Positions 25,859 to 35,238 are shown, numbered from the stretch's first letter. The stretch: 64,000 nucleotides of DNA from Acrocarpospora catenulata (GCF_018476525.1 NZ_JAHCST010000042.1:1-64000), one strand, 5' to 3'. The notes: generated by a model from the sequence alone, not told the origin. Numbers and translations are program-made.

Positions 25859-26467
25859 GTGACCAACGATCCTTCGCCGCCGTCTGCCGGCCCGATGTCC
25901 CTGCTGTTCGACGTGTGGCTCGTCATGAGCCTCGCCTCCCGTCTGCTCGACGACGCACTGGCGGGCAGCGGCCTCACTGGGGACGACTTCGGTATGTATT
26001 CGCTGGTGCGCCGGTTCGGACCGGTCACTCCGAGCCAGCTCAGCCGATGGACGGGGATGGGCGCCACGACCGTCTCGGCGTACCTGAAGCGGATCGAAGC
26101 GCGCGGCCACGCCCAGCGGACGCCCAATCCGGCCGACCGCCGGTCGTACCTCATAGGGCTCAGCTCGGACGGCGTCGCCACGCACGACGCGGCGACGGCG
26201 GCCTTCCTTGCGGCGATGCACACCCTTGCACCGGCGTTTCAGCCGGATTCCCTCGACGAACGGCTCGCGTTGCAGCGCCTCGACACCGCGTTGCGCGACG
26301 CGACCGGCATGGATCCCCGCCCTTACACCGTGACCGGCGACATCGGAGAGAACGCCGAAAGCCGACGACTCTCCTACCGCGGCGAACCGCTGAACACCGA
26401 GCAGGAACGGCTCGTGCGGCACTACATCGACTTCGTACGGGCTCAGCCCGTCGACGATCGTCCTTAG
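25859..26467 (+). CDS. MarR-family transcriptional regulator
   Basis: About 202 aa from GTG 25859 (an ATG at 25895 is the alternative). Residues about 30-110 form the MarR winged helix: FGMYSLVRRFGPVTPSQLSR, the recognition-helix region GMGATTVSAYLKRIEARGH and the wing NPADRRSYLIGLS. The C-terminal extension is longer than usual. The serine hydrolase gene starts 14 bases after the stop, so the two are almost certainly co-transcribed; MarR proteins usually repress themselves and their partner until a ligand binds. Confidence 0.8.
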   Translation: MTNDPSPPSAGPMSLLFDVWLVMSLASRLLDDALAGSGLTGDDFGMYSLVRRFGPVTPSQLSRWTGMGATTVSAYLKRIEARGHAQRTPNPADRRSYLIGLSSDGVATHDAATAAFLAAMHTLAPAFQPDSLDERLALQRLDTALRDATGMDPRPYTVTGDIGENAESRRLSYRGEPLNTEQERLVRHYIDFVRAQPVDDRP

Positions 26468-26480
26468 GAAGGAACAGGAC

Positions 26481-27647
26481 ATGGCTCTCAATTACCGGCC
26501 CCGGTCGCATGATGACCCCAGTGGACAATCGCCGGTCGCGACCGACGACGGCATCGACGTGACGTCGATCAGGGCGGCGGTCACACACGTCATGCAGACA
26601 TCGAAGATCCCCGGCCTGTCGCTTGCGGTCACCCGCCACGACCGGCTGCTGTATGCCGAGGGGTTCGGGCTGGCCGACCGCGCCGCTGACCGCCCCGCGA
26701 CTCCCCACACCAGCTACCTGTGGTTCTCCTTGTCCAAGATCGTGACCGCCACCGCCGTGATGCGCTTGGCGGATGAGGGGCGTCTCGACCTTGACGCACC
26801 TGTGCGCGAGTACATCGCTGCCTATCCCGCTGTCACGCCGCAGCCACGGGTACGACAGTTGCTCAACCACACGGCCGGCTTGGCCAACCCACTGCCGATC
26901 CGCTGGGTGCGGCCCGCCACGGCCGCCGTCGATGACGAACCAGACGCGTTCCTGGCGCGCGTTCTGCGCAAGTACGGCAAGCCCCGGCATCCCGTTGGGG
27001 GCTCAGCACGCTACTCCAACCTCGGATATCTACTCGCGGCCGAGGTCGTCGCGGCGGTGGCGGGCCGGCCGTTCGAGCGGTACGTCACCCAGGCCGTACT
27101 GGCCCCGGCAGGTATGAGCGCCACCGGATACCAGTACGCGCCCGAAGCCGACATGGCCACCGGCTATGTTCGGGGGCCGCGCCTGCTCACGACCGTGCTC
27201 TCGGCGCTTCTGCCCCCCGGCATCGCCGGTGAGCGCCACGGCCACTACCTGAGCCTTCGTCCGTTCCTCGTCACCGGCGCAGGCTACGGCGGACTCGTCG
27301 GCAACGTCGTGGATGCGGCCCGCCTCGCCGCGGTCCATCTCGGCGACGGTGTCGCCATCAACGGGCAACGCCTCCTGTCCACGCAATCCGCCCGAGCGAT
27401 GCGGCTAATACAGGCCCGCGGAAAGCCGTTCGACCATGGCATCGGCTGGTTCCGCAGGCCGGACCACCGCGGCAGCATGCCGGAGTTCGTCGAGCACTAC
27501 GGCACAGGCGCGGGCTTCTGGAACGGCATGCGCCTCTACCCCGGCCTGGACCTCGCAATCACCGTCATGACCAACACCACGCACGCTTACGACATCCACA
27601 CGCTGCTCACCGACATCATGCGCGCCGCTGGCCACCCGCCACGATAG
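26481..27647 (+). CDS. Beta-lactamase-family serine hydrolase
   Basis: 388 aa with AGGAAGGAAC before the ATG. Class C beta-lactamase/DD-peptidase-like fold: nucleophile motif SLSK in YLWFSLSKIVTAT, Tyr motif YSN in GSARYSNLGYLLAAEV, and HGIGW near the C-terminus in place of the KTG triad. There is no signal peptide, so it is probably cytoplasmic and acts as an esterase or peptidase rather than a resistance enzyme. It is the partner of the MarR gene. The substrate is unknown; members include EstB-like esterases and D-aminopeptidases. Confidence 0.85.
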   Translation: MALNYRPRSHDDPSGQSPVATDDGIDVTSIRAAVTHVMQTSKIPGLSLAVTRHDRLLYAEGFGLADRAADRPATPHTSYLWFSLSKIVTATAVMRLADEGRLDLDAPVREYIAAYPAVTPQPRVRQLLNHTAGLANPLPIRWVRPATAAVDDEPDAFLARVLRKYGKPRHPVGGSARYSNLGYLLAAEVVAAVAGRPFERYVTQAVLAPAGMSATGYQYAPEADMATGYVRGPRLLTTVLSALLPPGIAGERHGHYLSLRPFLVTGAGYGGLVGNVVDAARLAAVHLGDGVAINGQRLLSTQSARAMRLIQARGKPFDHGIGWFRRPDHRGSMPEFVEHYGTGAGFWNGMRLYPGLDLAITVMTNTTHAYDIHTLLTDIMRAAGHPPR

Positions 27648-27654
27648 GAGGCGG

Positions 27655-27775
27655 ACCCGGTTCGCATGCACGTGCCCGGGTTGGGGTTCGGTGGCGAGAT
27701 CCCGGCCGACGAGGCGCTTGAGTTTGGCGCGGACGCCTTCGACGGCGTTCTTCCCGAGGTCGGGTAACCCACGAC
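27655..27775 (-). pseudogene. Possible transposase-like fragment
   Basis: The minus strand encodes LGKNAVEGVRAKLKRLVGRD followed by LATEPQPG, resembling an HTH-like stretch common in actinomycete transposase-related genes. There are no terminal repeats and no start. This is a weak call from memory of the motif. Confidence 0.25.
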
Positions 27776-27777
27776 TG

Positions 27778-28332
27778 CTATGGCTGGGCCAGTTGCCAGA
27801 GCGCTGCTGAGGACCACAGGATCGCGACGAGAGTGACCAGGGTGCCGCCGGCGAGTGGCAATGCCCAGCCGGGTAGGTGCCTGCTGCGGACGATGAGTAC
27901 CTTCGCGGCGAATGCGCCATAGAAGAAGCAGCCGGCGAGGGAGTGCAGGGCGACCCGGGCGCTGTCCGTCTGCACTCCGTAAGCGGTGATGCAGTGGTAG
28001 GCGATGGGGAGGGAGAGCACAAACAGCACGGCTCCGCCGATGCGGTGGGCGAGGTGTACCGGGCGGGGGGCGGCACCGGCCCCGGGTAGCCGTTGGTAGA
28101 TCCACAGCGCCAATATGAGCTGGTAGATGGCCAGGCCCAGCATGGCGGTGCCGAGTTGCGCCTTCAGAAGGTTCGCGTCGTTGCCGCGGCGTCCGAACAG
28201 GCTGCTGGCGATGTCCGGGGTGTGTATCCGGCCGAAGGCGTACAAGGCCACCGCCACGGCCAGGGCGAGCCCGAGGGCTGTCGCCAGCCGCAGCCGGGCC
28301 GGGCGCGGTGACATCTTCGGCGGGGCTCCCAC
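27778..28332 (-). CDS. DUF6529-like integral membrane protein
   Basis: 184 aa. The start is GTG 28332, with GGGAGGGAG 5 bases before it. Four or five hydrophobic helices are visible (LATALGLALAVAVALYAFG, LGTAMLGLAIYQLILALWIY, IGGAVLFVLSLPIAYHCITA, LHSLAGCFFYGAFAAKVLIV, LAGGTLVTLVAILWSSAALW). Histidines in YHCIT and ALHSLAG could bind haem as in cytochrome b561-like proteins. It is followed upstream by a secreted COG4315 protein, a pairing seen in many actinomycetes and suggestive of an extracytoplasmic electron-transfer or redox role. Confidence 0.7.
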   Translation of the reverse strand: MGAPPKMSPRPARLRLATALGLALAVAVALYAFGRIHTPDIASSLFGRRGNDANLLKAQLGTAMLGLAIYQLILALWIYQRLPGAGAAPRPVHLAHRIGGAVLFVLSLPIAYHCITAYGVQTDSARVALHSLAGCFFYGAFAAKVLIVRSRHLPGWALPLAGGTLVTLVAILWSSAALWQLAQP

Positions 28333-28421
28333 GTCCGTCTCTCCCTCCCGTGATCCCGGCCGCCGGGGCCGTCGCGACAGCCCGTTCGACGCGTTGTGCG
28401 TACGGCGGCTACCGTGGCCAC

Positions 28422-28955
28422 TCAGCCTTTATCGATCTTGTTGCCGTGCGGGTCGAGCACGTACCACTTGGCACCAAAGGAGTTGAGACCCTGCCCGGTG
28501 GTGTCACCGGGCTTGGCGTCGGTGACGAAGTAGTACAGCGGGTGGCCGTTGTAGGTGACCTGGGTGGTGTGGTCGGTCCTGGCGGTGGTGCCGAGCAAGG
28601 CGGGTGATGCGCCGCTGCCGGCCTGCGGCTTGCCCTTGATGGTCAGGGGCGGCCAGACGGTCGTGCACTTGCCGTAGCAGGTCGAGCTGGTGCCCTTGTC
28701 CGCCTCGAACAGGTACAGCGTGCGTCCTCGGCCGTCGACGAGGATCTTCCCGAGCTTGGAGTCTCGGACCGCGACGGTGGCGTTCGCGACGGTGGCGCTG
28801 GCGGGGCGTGCGACGACGTTCGCGGTCCCGGGCGGGGCGGCATGGGCGGCGGGTGCCGCGGCGTGCTGGGCGCCGAGGGCCAGGAAGGCCACGGCGAGCG
28901 CGAGCACAGACCGCCGCTGGGTTCTCCGCGGTTCTGGAAGCGCGAAAATTCTCAC
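28422..28955 (-). CDS. Secreted COG4315-type protein (Yx(F/W/Y)xxD repeat)
   Basis: 177 aa. Residues 1-40 are a signal peptide with basic N-terminus, hydrophobic core LALAVAFLALGAQ and an AHA cleavage site. The mature part contains two copies of the COG4315 repeat: GRTLYLFEADKG with TCYGKCTTVWPPL, and HPLYYFVTDAKPGDTTGQG. The two cysteines in the CYGKC motif are typical. Function unknown; it is adjacent to the DUF6529-like membrane gene, which starts 89 bases downstream on the same strand, and the two may act together outside the membrane. Confidence 0.8.
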   Translation of the reverse strand: MRIFALPEPRRTQRRSVLALAVAFLALGAQHAAAPAAHAAPPGTANVVARPASATVANATVAVRDSKLGKILVDGRGRTLYLFEADKGTSSTCYGKCTTVWPPLTIKGKPQAGSGASPALLGTTARTDHTTQVTYNGHPLYYFVTDAKPGDTTGQGLNSFGAKWYVLDPHGNKIDKG

Positions 28956-29747
28956 GGTCCTGCTCCTGTTCAGGTAGCGGAGGTAAGGAAACTTCAGCGT
29001 CTCTACGAGCGCCCACCGTGTCAGGGGCCGTCGCCCAGTCGGGGTTCGGCCCGGCTCGTAGGGCTTGCGCCGTCAGAACTTGCCCGGCGCATTGCCAGTT
29101 CGGCCGCCCTCCAAATCATGGCGAAAGGCAGCATCGCAACGACAGGACGCAACTGAAATCTATGATCTCGTTGTTCTCTATCGTGGAGAACCTTCGTCAG
29201 TATTGCTCGCTGGTTCGAATATTGAGCGCTGAAGACTCTCTCCTGAGTGGAGAAACTTCCCGGTCGGGTGGTCAGCGGCGATAATTTTCTGTTCATTCGG
29301 CCGCTACACTCGCAACACCCTACGGTTCCGGGTGTCATCAAATACTGTCGCATTCACCACCATAGCCGACAGTGAGTGCGCGTAAACATTGCCGAGGCAA
29401 AGCCCTATGCAAGCTGCACCATCCACTCCGCGGTGCCGGTAATCCTAACCCCGACGCGGAGTGTAAAGAAAATGGTTCAGGCACAAAGTCCTGGTGACGA
29501 TGCGTCATGTGGTGCGGGTGATTTCGAGCCAGTTGGCGGACCCTCCTCGTGGGGCTATCGCCGTAACCACGCGGGAATCGGCCGCGCTTGGGTTCGAGGT
29601 CGCCGCCTCCACGGTTGGGGAGATCCGCAAAGACCACGGCCCGGCTCGAACCGCTTCGACCTTGATCGCCTGGGCGATCCAGTCCTCGGTGGGTGGCGAA
29701 TCCACCTTAAGGATGAGACGTTCACCCCGTAAGTTGTTGACCATCGG
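28956..29747. other. Long intergenic region without a supported gene
   Basis: Several frames occur on both strands but have no ribosome binding sites or domains; a plus frame through 29494-29740 runs into the shadow of the DUF1707 gene. GC content is lower than its surroundings between 29100 and 29460, so upstream promoters may lie here. Confidence 0.35.
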
Positions 29748-29759
29748 AAAGGTGACCGT

Positions 29760-30308
29760 ATGGACCTGGAAGCCCGTGCTTCCGACCAGGATCGGGAGAC
29801 GACCGTCAGGCGCCTCCAGCAAGCGTACGCCGATGGCCGTCTGGGCTCGGAAGAGATGGAACAGCGCGTCGAGCGCGCCCTGACCGCCGTGTCCCAAGGC
29901 GATCTGGCCACCTTGACCACCGACCTGCCCGAACGCCCTGGCGAGGTGGTGAACCTCACCTCGAAGGCGGGCAAGATCGTGCGCACCGGGCAGTGGCGGG
30001 TGCCCCGGGTGCTGCGTGTCGAGTCCGAATACGGCAGTCCGCGCCTCGACCTGAGCGAAGCGGTGATCGACTACCCCGAGGTCACCTTGGACCTCGACCT
30101 GCAGTTCGGCTCCGCCCATATCACCCTGCCGCAAGGCGCGAGCGCCGACACAGACGGCGTGAACTGCGAGTGGGGCAGCGTGTTGTCGGAGGTCCCGGGC
30201 GCACCTCGGCCGGGTCTGCTGCATGTGCGGGTGACCGGCAAGCTCGGGTACGGGAAGGTGCGCATTCGTTACCGGAGAACCCGCAAACACCGCTGGTTCA
30301 CGCGCTGA
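29760..30308 (+). CDS. DUF1707 (SHOCT-like) domain protein
   Basis: 182 aa with GGAAAGG 8 bases before the ATG. The N-terminal DUF1707 domain is clear: ASDQDRETTVRRLQQAYADG, RLGSEEMEQRVERALTA and LATLTTDLPE. The C-terminal 110 residues form a strand-rich domain resembling the LiaF/DUF2154-like cell-wall-active type (VESEYGSPRLDLSEAVIDYP). No transmembrane segment is seen, unlike many relatives. Function in actinomycetes is unknown, and it appears to be a single gene. Confidence 0.8.
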   Translation: MDLEARASDQDRETTVRRLQQAYADGRLGSEEMEQRVERALTAVSQGDLATLTTDLPERPGEVVNLTSKAGKIVRTGQWRVPRVLRVESEYGSPRLDLSEAVIDYPEVTLDLDLQFGSAHITLPQGASADTDGVNCEWGSVLSEVPGAPRPGLLHVRVTGKLGYGKVRIRYRRTRKHRWFTR

Positions 30309-30526
30309 GCACGCCCGACACTGCCATCAGAACTGAACTGAGCGTCGGCGCGGCGAGCACAATAGCCCCTGATCGGACAGCCAGTTCCGCTCGAAGCCAG
30401 CTATCTCCACCATCAGCTGTCCCAAGACCAAAGGACCATCTTCCCGATCATAGAAATGGCCGTTGAGCCTGCCGATGACGATCGGTCACCAGTGCGCCTC
30501 CGTACAAGAGTCACTAGATTGCGTCC

Positions 30527-30916
30527 GTGACTGATACGCCCGTCGAACCGGCTTGGCCGCGCCGACGTCCCTCGGTTCCGGGCTTGCACCTTGGTCAGCT
30601 GTTCGGCGTGGCGGTCACGACATGGAGTCTGGAATTCTTCGCCTGGCTTGGCAGCACGTCGATAGAGCTCAAGGAGTGTGGACTCGATCCACTGACCGAG
30701 TACGAGACCGACCTGTGCGCCCCAGCGAGCTTCTGGAGCTCGACCGCGTTCATTCTCTGGATGGCCAAACCGCTTGCCTGGGCGGTGGCGGCACTCTTTC
30801 TCTGGCGGTCACCTCAGCGCTGGACCCGCCGAAGGCGGCTCACCGCGTGGTCCATCCCCGGCTTCCCGATGATCAGCATCATGGCGCACGTCATCGTTGT
30901 CCTCCTGTACGCATGA
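30527..30916 (+). CDS. Small integral membrane protein
   Basis: 129 aa from GTG 30527. Three hydrophobic segments: LFGVAVTTWSLEFFAWLG, FILWMAKPLAWAVAALFLW and ISIMAHVIVVLLYA. The loop between the first two contains two cysteines (KECGLD and DLCAP) that could form an extracytoplasmic disulfide. No family is recognised. Its last 26 bases overlap the end of the convergent Lnt-like fragment. Confidence 0.55.
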   Translation: MTDTPVEPAWPRRRPSVPGLHLGQLFGVAVTTWSLEFFAWLGSTSIELKECGLDPLTEYETDLCAPASFWSSTAFILWMAKPLAWAVAALFLWRSPQRWTRRRRLTAWSIPGFPMISIMAHVIVVLLYA

Positions 30917-31373
30917 CCTCAGCCGAACGCTTCGTACGAGTCAGTGCACCGAGCGCGATCAGCAGTAATCCGGCCGAGGCCCACGCGGCCCAATCGCCCA
31001 AGGTGGTGTAGAGGGTGGTTGAGCCCTCCCGAGGCAGGGTGGCCGTGACCGTGGTCATGGTCGTTCTGTCGGTGTGGTGCTCGGTTAGGATTCGGCCGCG
31101 GTTGTCGCTGACTGTCAGCCAGCCTTCGCGTGCGGTGCGGGCCACCGTCAGGCCGTTCTCCACGCCGCGTGTCACTGCCATGCGGCTGTGCAGCCACGCG
31201 TCCACCCCGAAATCCCAGGCGGGTGCGAGCAGGGCGGCGGCGCCGGCCCGGCCGTACTGTCTGACCAGGTCGGGGAAGTCGAGGTCCTTGCAGATGATGA
31301 GGCCGAGGCGGGTGTCGTCGAGGAAGGCCAGGCTGGTGCCGGGGCGGAAGTTGCGCTCAATACCGGGGATCAT
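30891..31373 (-). pseudogene. Truncated apolipoprotein N-acyltransferase-like nitrilase domain
   Basis: 160 residues match only the C-terminal half of an Lnt/carbon-nitrogen hydrolase: MIPGIERNFRPGTSLAFLDD, the nucleophile Cys in LGLIICKDLDFPDLVRQYGR, and a C-terminal membrane helix WASAGLLLIALGALT. The catalytic Glu and Lys of the triad and the N-terminal membrane domain are missing. The frame begins 5 bases after the histidine kinase stop. It looks like a deletion junction that joined an Lnt gene tail to the kinase gene. It cannot be catalytic alone. Confidence 0.75.
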
Positions 31374-31378
31374 GCGGG

Positions 31379-32457
31379 CTATTCAAGCGGGAATTCAGCT
31401 TTCACCATGAATCCTCCGTTTTGTCCTGCTCCGGCGCTGAGCGTCCCGCCGCAGGCCGCTGCGCGTTCGCGCATCCCGGCCAGCCCGTACCCGCCGCCCT
31501 CACCGGCCCTCGGCCGTCGTCGGCGATCTCCACCGTCAGGCTGTCCCGCCAGGTCAGAGTGAGGCGTACGGCGCGCGTACCGGCGTGTTTGCGTACGTTG
31601 GTCAGCGCCTCCTGGACGATGCGGTAGACGGCGGCCTCGACGCTTTCCGCGAGCAGGCGCGGGGTGCCGACGGTCGTGCTCGTCACATCGAGGCCGCTGC
31701 GGTCGAGCAGCGCGGGGAGGTTGGCCAGACGGGGCTGAAAGAGCGACTGCGCCGGTTCGCCCGGGGTTCGCAGGGCGGCGAGCACCCCGCGAAGCTCGGT
31801 CAGCGCGCTCCTTCCGGTGTTGGCGATCGCGTCGAAAGCCGCTTCGGCCTTGTCTGGGTCGCTGCGTACCACCACCGGCCCGGCTTCGGCTTGGACCACC
31901 ATGAGTCCGACGGAATGGGTGAGGATGTCGTGCATGTCGCGCGCGATTCGGGTGCGTTCCTCGGCCACCGCCGCGATGTGCTCCTGCTCCCGGCGCCGTG
32001 CTCGCTCGGCCAGTTCGGCGGCTCGTGAGCGGCTTGCCCTGGCGCTGGTGCCCAGGGCGTACGCGGCTACGAAGGCGGTCCCCACCAGCCGGAAGGTCTC
32101 GTCGTTCTCCCCTGGCAGTACCAGTGAGGCGCCCACGGCCGCCACGATCATCGGGATCGCCGCCAGCCGCTTCCACGTGGGACTCAGGTCGGCGATCGTG
32201 TAGACGGCCAGCAGCGGCCCGAAGGGCAGGAACGGCTTCTCCCACATCACCATCGCCGACATCGCCGCCCCGACCACCACGGCTACCACCATCGGCGCCC
32301 GCCTGCGCCACCACACCGGCACCGACGCCAGCAGCCCCAGGCCGATGATCCACCACGGTTTGGGATCGGGCAGGAGAAGCGGCCCGACCGTGGCCAGGAC
32401 GACGCCGGCCATGAGCGCCCCGTCAACCGCCCTCCCGGCCCGGCCCGCTGCGAACAT
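31379..32457 (-). pseudogene. Two-component sensor histidine kinase (HisKA_3), one-base frameshift
   Basis: From ATG 32457: four or five membrane helices (LMAGVVLATVGPLLL, WWIIGLGLLASVPVWW, VVAVVVGAAMSAMVM and more), then the NarL-type dimerisation domain RTRIARDMHDILTHSVGLMV with the phosphorylated His, and the ATPase N-box AVYRIVQEALTNVRKHAG. The frame is lost at IADDGRGPV (about 31505). The next frame continues correctly with GEGGGYGLAGMRERAAACGG and VKAEFPLE to a stop at 31379, so one base is missing. Such kinases are normally followed by an overlapping LuxR-type response regulator; none is present. Confidence 0.85.
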
Positions 32458-32476
32458 CCGTCCATTATCGATCTGG

Positions 32477-34306
32477 TCAGTGCAGCACTGCGGGCTCCTG
32501 GAAACCTGCGGCCTGGCGGGTGAACAGCCGTGCGTACTCACCGCCCAGCGCCATCAGCTGGTCATGCGTCCCCTCCTCGGCGACCTTGCCCTCGGCGAGC
32601 ACGATGATGTGATCAGCCTGGCGTACGGTGTTGAGCCGGTGGGAGATCAGCAGGCTGGTACGGCCCGCGCGGCAGGCGCGCAGCTGCTCGGCGATCGCGT
32701 ATTCGGCGTCAGGATCCAGGCCGGAACTCGGCTCGTCCAGGATGAGCAGGTCCGCCGATTCGGCGCGGAGCAGGGCCCGGGCGATGGCCACCCGCTGCCA
32801 CTGCCCGCCGGAAAGGAGCACACCCTGACCGGCCTCGTCTCCCGGTCCTGCGGCGAAGAATCGGGACAGAACGGTCTCGTATCCGAGCGGCAGCCCGGCG
32901 AGTGCCTCATGGACGCCCGCTTGGTTCGCCGCGACCTGAATCCGCCCAGAAGAGTCCAGCGCGGTGAGGTCGCCGATGGCGATGTTCTCGGCGGCGGTCA
33001 GGTCGTAGGCGACGAAGTCCTGGAAGACCGCGCCGATCCGGCGGCGAATGCCGTCGACGGGCAGGTCGCGCAGGTCGGTGCCGTCCCAGTGGATGCCGCC
33101 GCGGCCGGGGTCGTACAACCGGCACAACAACTTGACGAGCGTGCTCTTGCCCGCGCCGTTCAGCCCCACCAGGGCGACGGTCTTCCCGTACGGAATGGTC
33201 AGGCTCAGGCCGCTGAGCACCCACGGAAGACCCGAGCCGTAACGGAACCAGACGTCGCGCACCTCGATGGCGTGCCGCAGCGTGGCGACCACCCCCTCCG
33301 TGGCCGGTTCCGCCAGGTCGGCCTGCGCGCGCACGACATGCTCGTAGTGGTTCACGAGAGTGAGCGCCTGCTGGAGCTGGCCGAGTTGGACCGTCATCGA
33401 CGACAGGCAGGACAGTACGCCCGCCACGGCGGCGGTGAGGACCGCCAGGTCGCCGACGCTGGCCCGGCCGGCCCCGATCTGCGCCACCATCGCGATCAGC
33501 GCGCCGCCCGCGACGACGGCGGCGAACAGGGTCAGCGCGCCGTTCTGGCGGACCGCGACGGTGTCGAGGCGGCGCTCGGCGCGCTGCCCGGCGTCGAGTT
33601 CGGCGAGCATCCGGCCGCGCAGGAAGCCGCCGATCCCGAACAGCCGGATTTCCTTGGCGGCCTGGAGGTCCAGCAGGAGCAGCTGGTAGAAGACCCTGCG
33701 GCGTTCGAGAGGCGCGGTCTCCCACATCATCTTCGTACGCGCCCGGCTGAGGCGGAGCTGGACGACCACGTCGGGTACGGCAGCGGCGGCCACGACCAGC
33801 GTGAGCCACGGGCTGAAGGTGCTGACGGCCCCGGCGAACCCCACCAGCGTCACTGCCCCGCTGAGCAGGCTGAGCAGCGCGTGCACCACGATCTGCGGAG
33901 TCGCCTGGCCGGACTTCTGGGCCAGTTGGAGGCGGTCGTGGAACTCCGGGTCCTCCAGCCGCGCCAGCCCCTTGATCCGGGACACGGCCGTGAACAGATC
34001 GTCGCTGGTCCGGCGAACGATCCGGCGCTGCTGCTCGCGCTGGACGTAGTCGGTGAGATGGGGCAGCAGGGCCACCACTCCCCCGGCGACGGCCAGCAGC
34101 AGTGCCGGCACGAGCGGGCTCGGCCCGGATCCCGTGGTGAGCCGGTCGATCAGCAGCTTGGTCAGCCAGGCGAGCGCGACGGGCGCCGCGCCGCCGGCGA
34201 TCGCCCCGGCGAGCTGGATCATGGCGAGAACCGGCCCAGCCCGCCAGACAAGCGCCCCGACGGCGAGCAGCGCGGCTCCCGTCCCCCGCGACTCCGGTGA
34301 CCTCAT
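32477..34306 (-). CDS. ABC exporter, membrane-ATPase fusion
   Basis: 609 aa from ATG 34306, overlapping the thioredoxin stop by four bases. The N-terminal half is a six-helix exporter domain (LMIQLAGAIAGG-like helices, VVALLPHLTDYVQREQQRRI). The C-terminal ATPase has Walker A GLNGAGKST, signature LLSGGQWQRVAIARALL and Walker B LLILDEPSSGLD. It lacks an N-terminal C39 peptidase, so it does not cut a leader itself. Heterologous relatives export lanthipeptides and other small peptides. It is the third gene after the six-cysteine peptide and thioredoxin genes, so export of that peptide is the obvious inference. Confidence 0.88.
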   Translation of the reverse strand: MRSPESRGTGAALLAVGALVWRAGPVLAMIQLAGAIAGGAAPVALAWLTKLLIDRLTTGSGPSPLVPALLLAVAGGVVALLPHLTDYVQREQQRRIVRRTSDDLFTAVSRIKGLARLEDPEFHDRLQLAQKSGQATPQIVVHALLSLLSGAVTLVGFAGAVSTFSPWLTLVVAAAAVPDVVVQLRLSRARTKMMWETAPLERRRVFYQLLLLDLQAAKEIRLFGIGGFLRGRMLAELDAGQRAERRLDTVAVRQNGALTLFAAVVAGGALIAMVAQIGAGRASVGDLAVLTAAVAGVLSCLSSMTVQLGQLQQALTLVNHYEHVVRAQADLAEPATEGVVATLRHAIEVRDVWFRYGSGLPWVLSGLSLTIPYGKTVALVGLNGAGKSTLVKLLCRLYDPGRGGIHWDGTDLRDLPVDGIRRRIGAVFQDFVAYDLTAAENIAIGDLTALDSSGRIQVAANQAGVHEALAGLPLGYETVLSRFFAAGPGDEAGQGVLLSGGQWQRVAIARALLRAESADLLILDEPSSGLDPDAEYAIAEQLRACRAGRTSLLISHRLNTVRQADHIIVLAEGKVAEEGTHDQLMALGGEYARLFTRQAAGFQEPAVLH

Positions 34307-34830
34307 GCCCGTGCGAGGCGTCGCATCGGGTCGAGTTCGTGGCTGGAGGCCAGGACCGCGCCGTCCGGCCCGACCAGGAAGAACAGCGGATAGGCGGCGA
34401 CCGCGAAGGCCGTGGCCACGGGACCGGCCTCCCCTTCGACGACCACCCTGCCGACCGCGTCCAGCGCCTGCAGCAGGTCGTCCGCGGCCGTACGACCGGT
34501 CGAGACGACAGCGAGCGCCGGGGTGGCGGTGGCGGTGTCGGCGAAGGCGGGGGCCTTCGGCAGGCACGACCCGCAGTCGGTGGAGAAGAACCCCACCAAG
34601 GTGACACCGTCGCGCAGGACCTCCTCGTCGACCGTCTCGCCCGTGGTCGTGGCGGCGGTGAACGAGGGGACCTTCGTCCCGTCGGCCAGCCCCACCTGCC
34701 ACCGGCCGTCGGTGTGCCTGGCCCTCTCCCGCTCGTATTCGCGCAGCTTCCTGATGATCCCGCCGGTCAGCACCAGGTTGACGGCGACGAGCCCGGTCAG
34801 GACGAGCACGGCGGACAGACCGATGGTCAT
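34303..34830 (-). CDS. Membrane-anchored thioredoxin-like protein (TlpA/MauD type)
   Basis: 175 aa. ATG 34830 is chosen: GGAAAGGGAAG precedes it and it puts a single membrane helix (IGLSAVLVLTGLVAVNLVL) at residues 3-21. The thioredoxin fold follows: VPSFTAATTTGETV, then GFFSTDCGSCLPKAPAFAD with redox-active Cys86 and Cys89 and, later, AVAAYPLFFLVGPDG containing the cis-Pro loop. Such outward-facing thioredoxins reduce or form disulfides in exported proteins. It lies between the six-cysteine peptide gene and its probable exporter. Confidence 0.85.
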   Translation of the reverse strand: MTIGLSAVLVLTGLVAVNLVLTGGIIRKLREYERERARHTDGRWQVGLADGTKVPSFTAATTTGETVDEEVLRDGVTLVGFFSTDCGSCLPKAPAFADTATATPALAVVSTGRTAADDLLQALDAVGRVVVEGEAGPVATAFAVAAYPLFFLVGPDGAVLASSHELDPMRRLARA

Positions 34831-34907
34831 GAGCGCTTCCCTTTCCGATCGTGGTCGTGGCTCCGGAGCCGTCATGGGTCCGGAGCCCGGAACGTGAGTT
34901 CAGACCG

Positions 34908-35117
34908 TCAGCACTGACCGAGGTAGACCCAGCTGGCGCTGCACGTCGCCCGGGAGTAGGCCAGGCAGATGTTGCCGGTGGGGTTGGGGTAGCACTGCTT
35001 GTAGTGGTAGCAGCCGCCGGTGAGGGCGGAGTAGTAGCACGTGTCCGCCTGGGCTTCGGTCTTCGGCAGGAACGCGCTGAGGAGCCTGTCCCCCATTCGT
35101 GCGATTGTCCGGGTCAT
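34908..35117 (-). CDS. Six-cysteine small peptide, candidate exported precursor
   Basis: 69 aa with GGGAG 8 bases before ATG 35117. The first 24 residues (RTIARMGDRLLSAFLPKTEA region) have no cysteine and end AQA, resembling a leader with a small-residue cut site but without a hydrophobic core. Residues 25-69 hold six cysteines (27, 36, 42, 51, 59, 69), many tyrosines and a C-terminal Cys, enough for three disulfides. No known family is recognised. The genes for a thioredoxin and an ABC exporter follow in order, and a SARP gene lies just upstream, so it is likely the substrate of a dedicated maturation and export set. Confidence 0.6.
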   Translation of the reverse strand: MTRTIARMGDRLLSAFLPKTEAQADTCYYSALTGGCYHYKQCYPNPTGNICLAYSRATCSASWVYLGQC

Positions 35118-35238
35118 GAATCGCTCCCTTCGGATGGACGTGACCGGCCCTGTCGGGCCGCCTCCTCACGATGGACGGCGCCGGCTGCGCGGCGGTGAAC
35201 GGGTGACGCGCAGGCCCGCGTAACCGGCGCGACACCGG

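Noticed and set aside
27655-27775. A full transposase gene
   Set aside because: Only about 30 codons resemble one; kept as a low-confidence fragment.
32345-34300. A 651-codon plus-strand frame
   Set aside because: It is antisense to the ABC exporter gene, whose motifs are complete.
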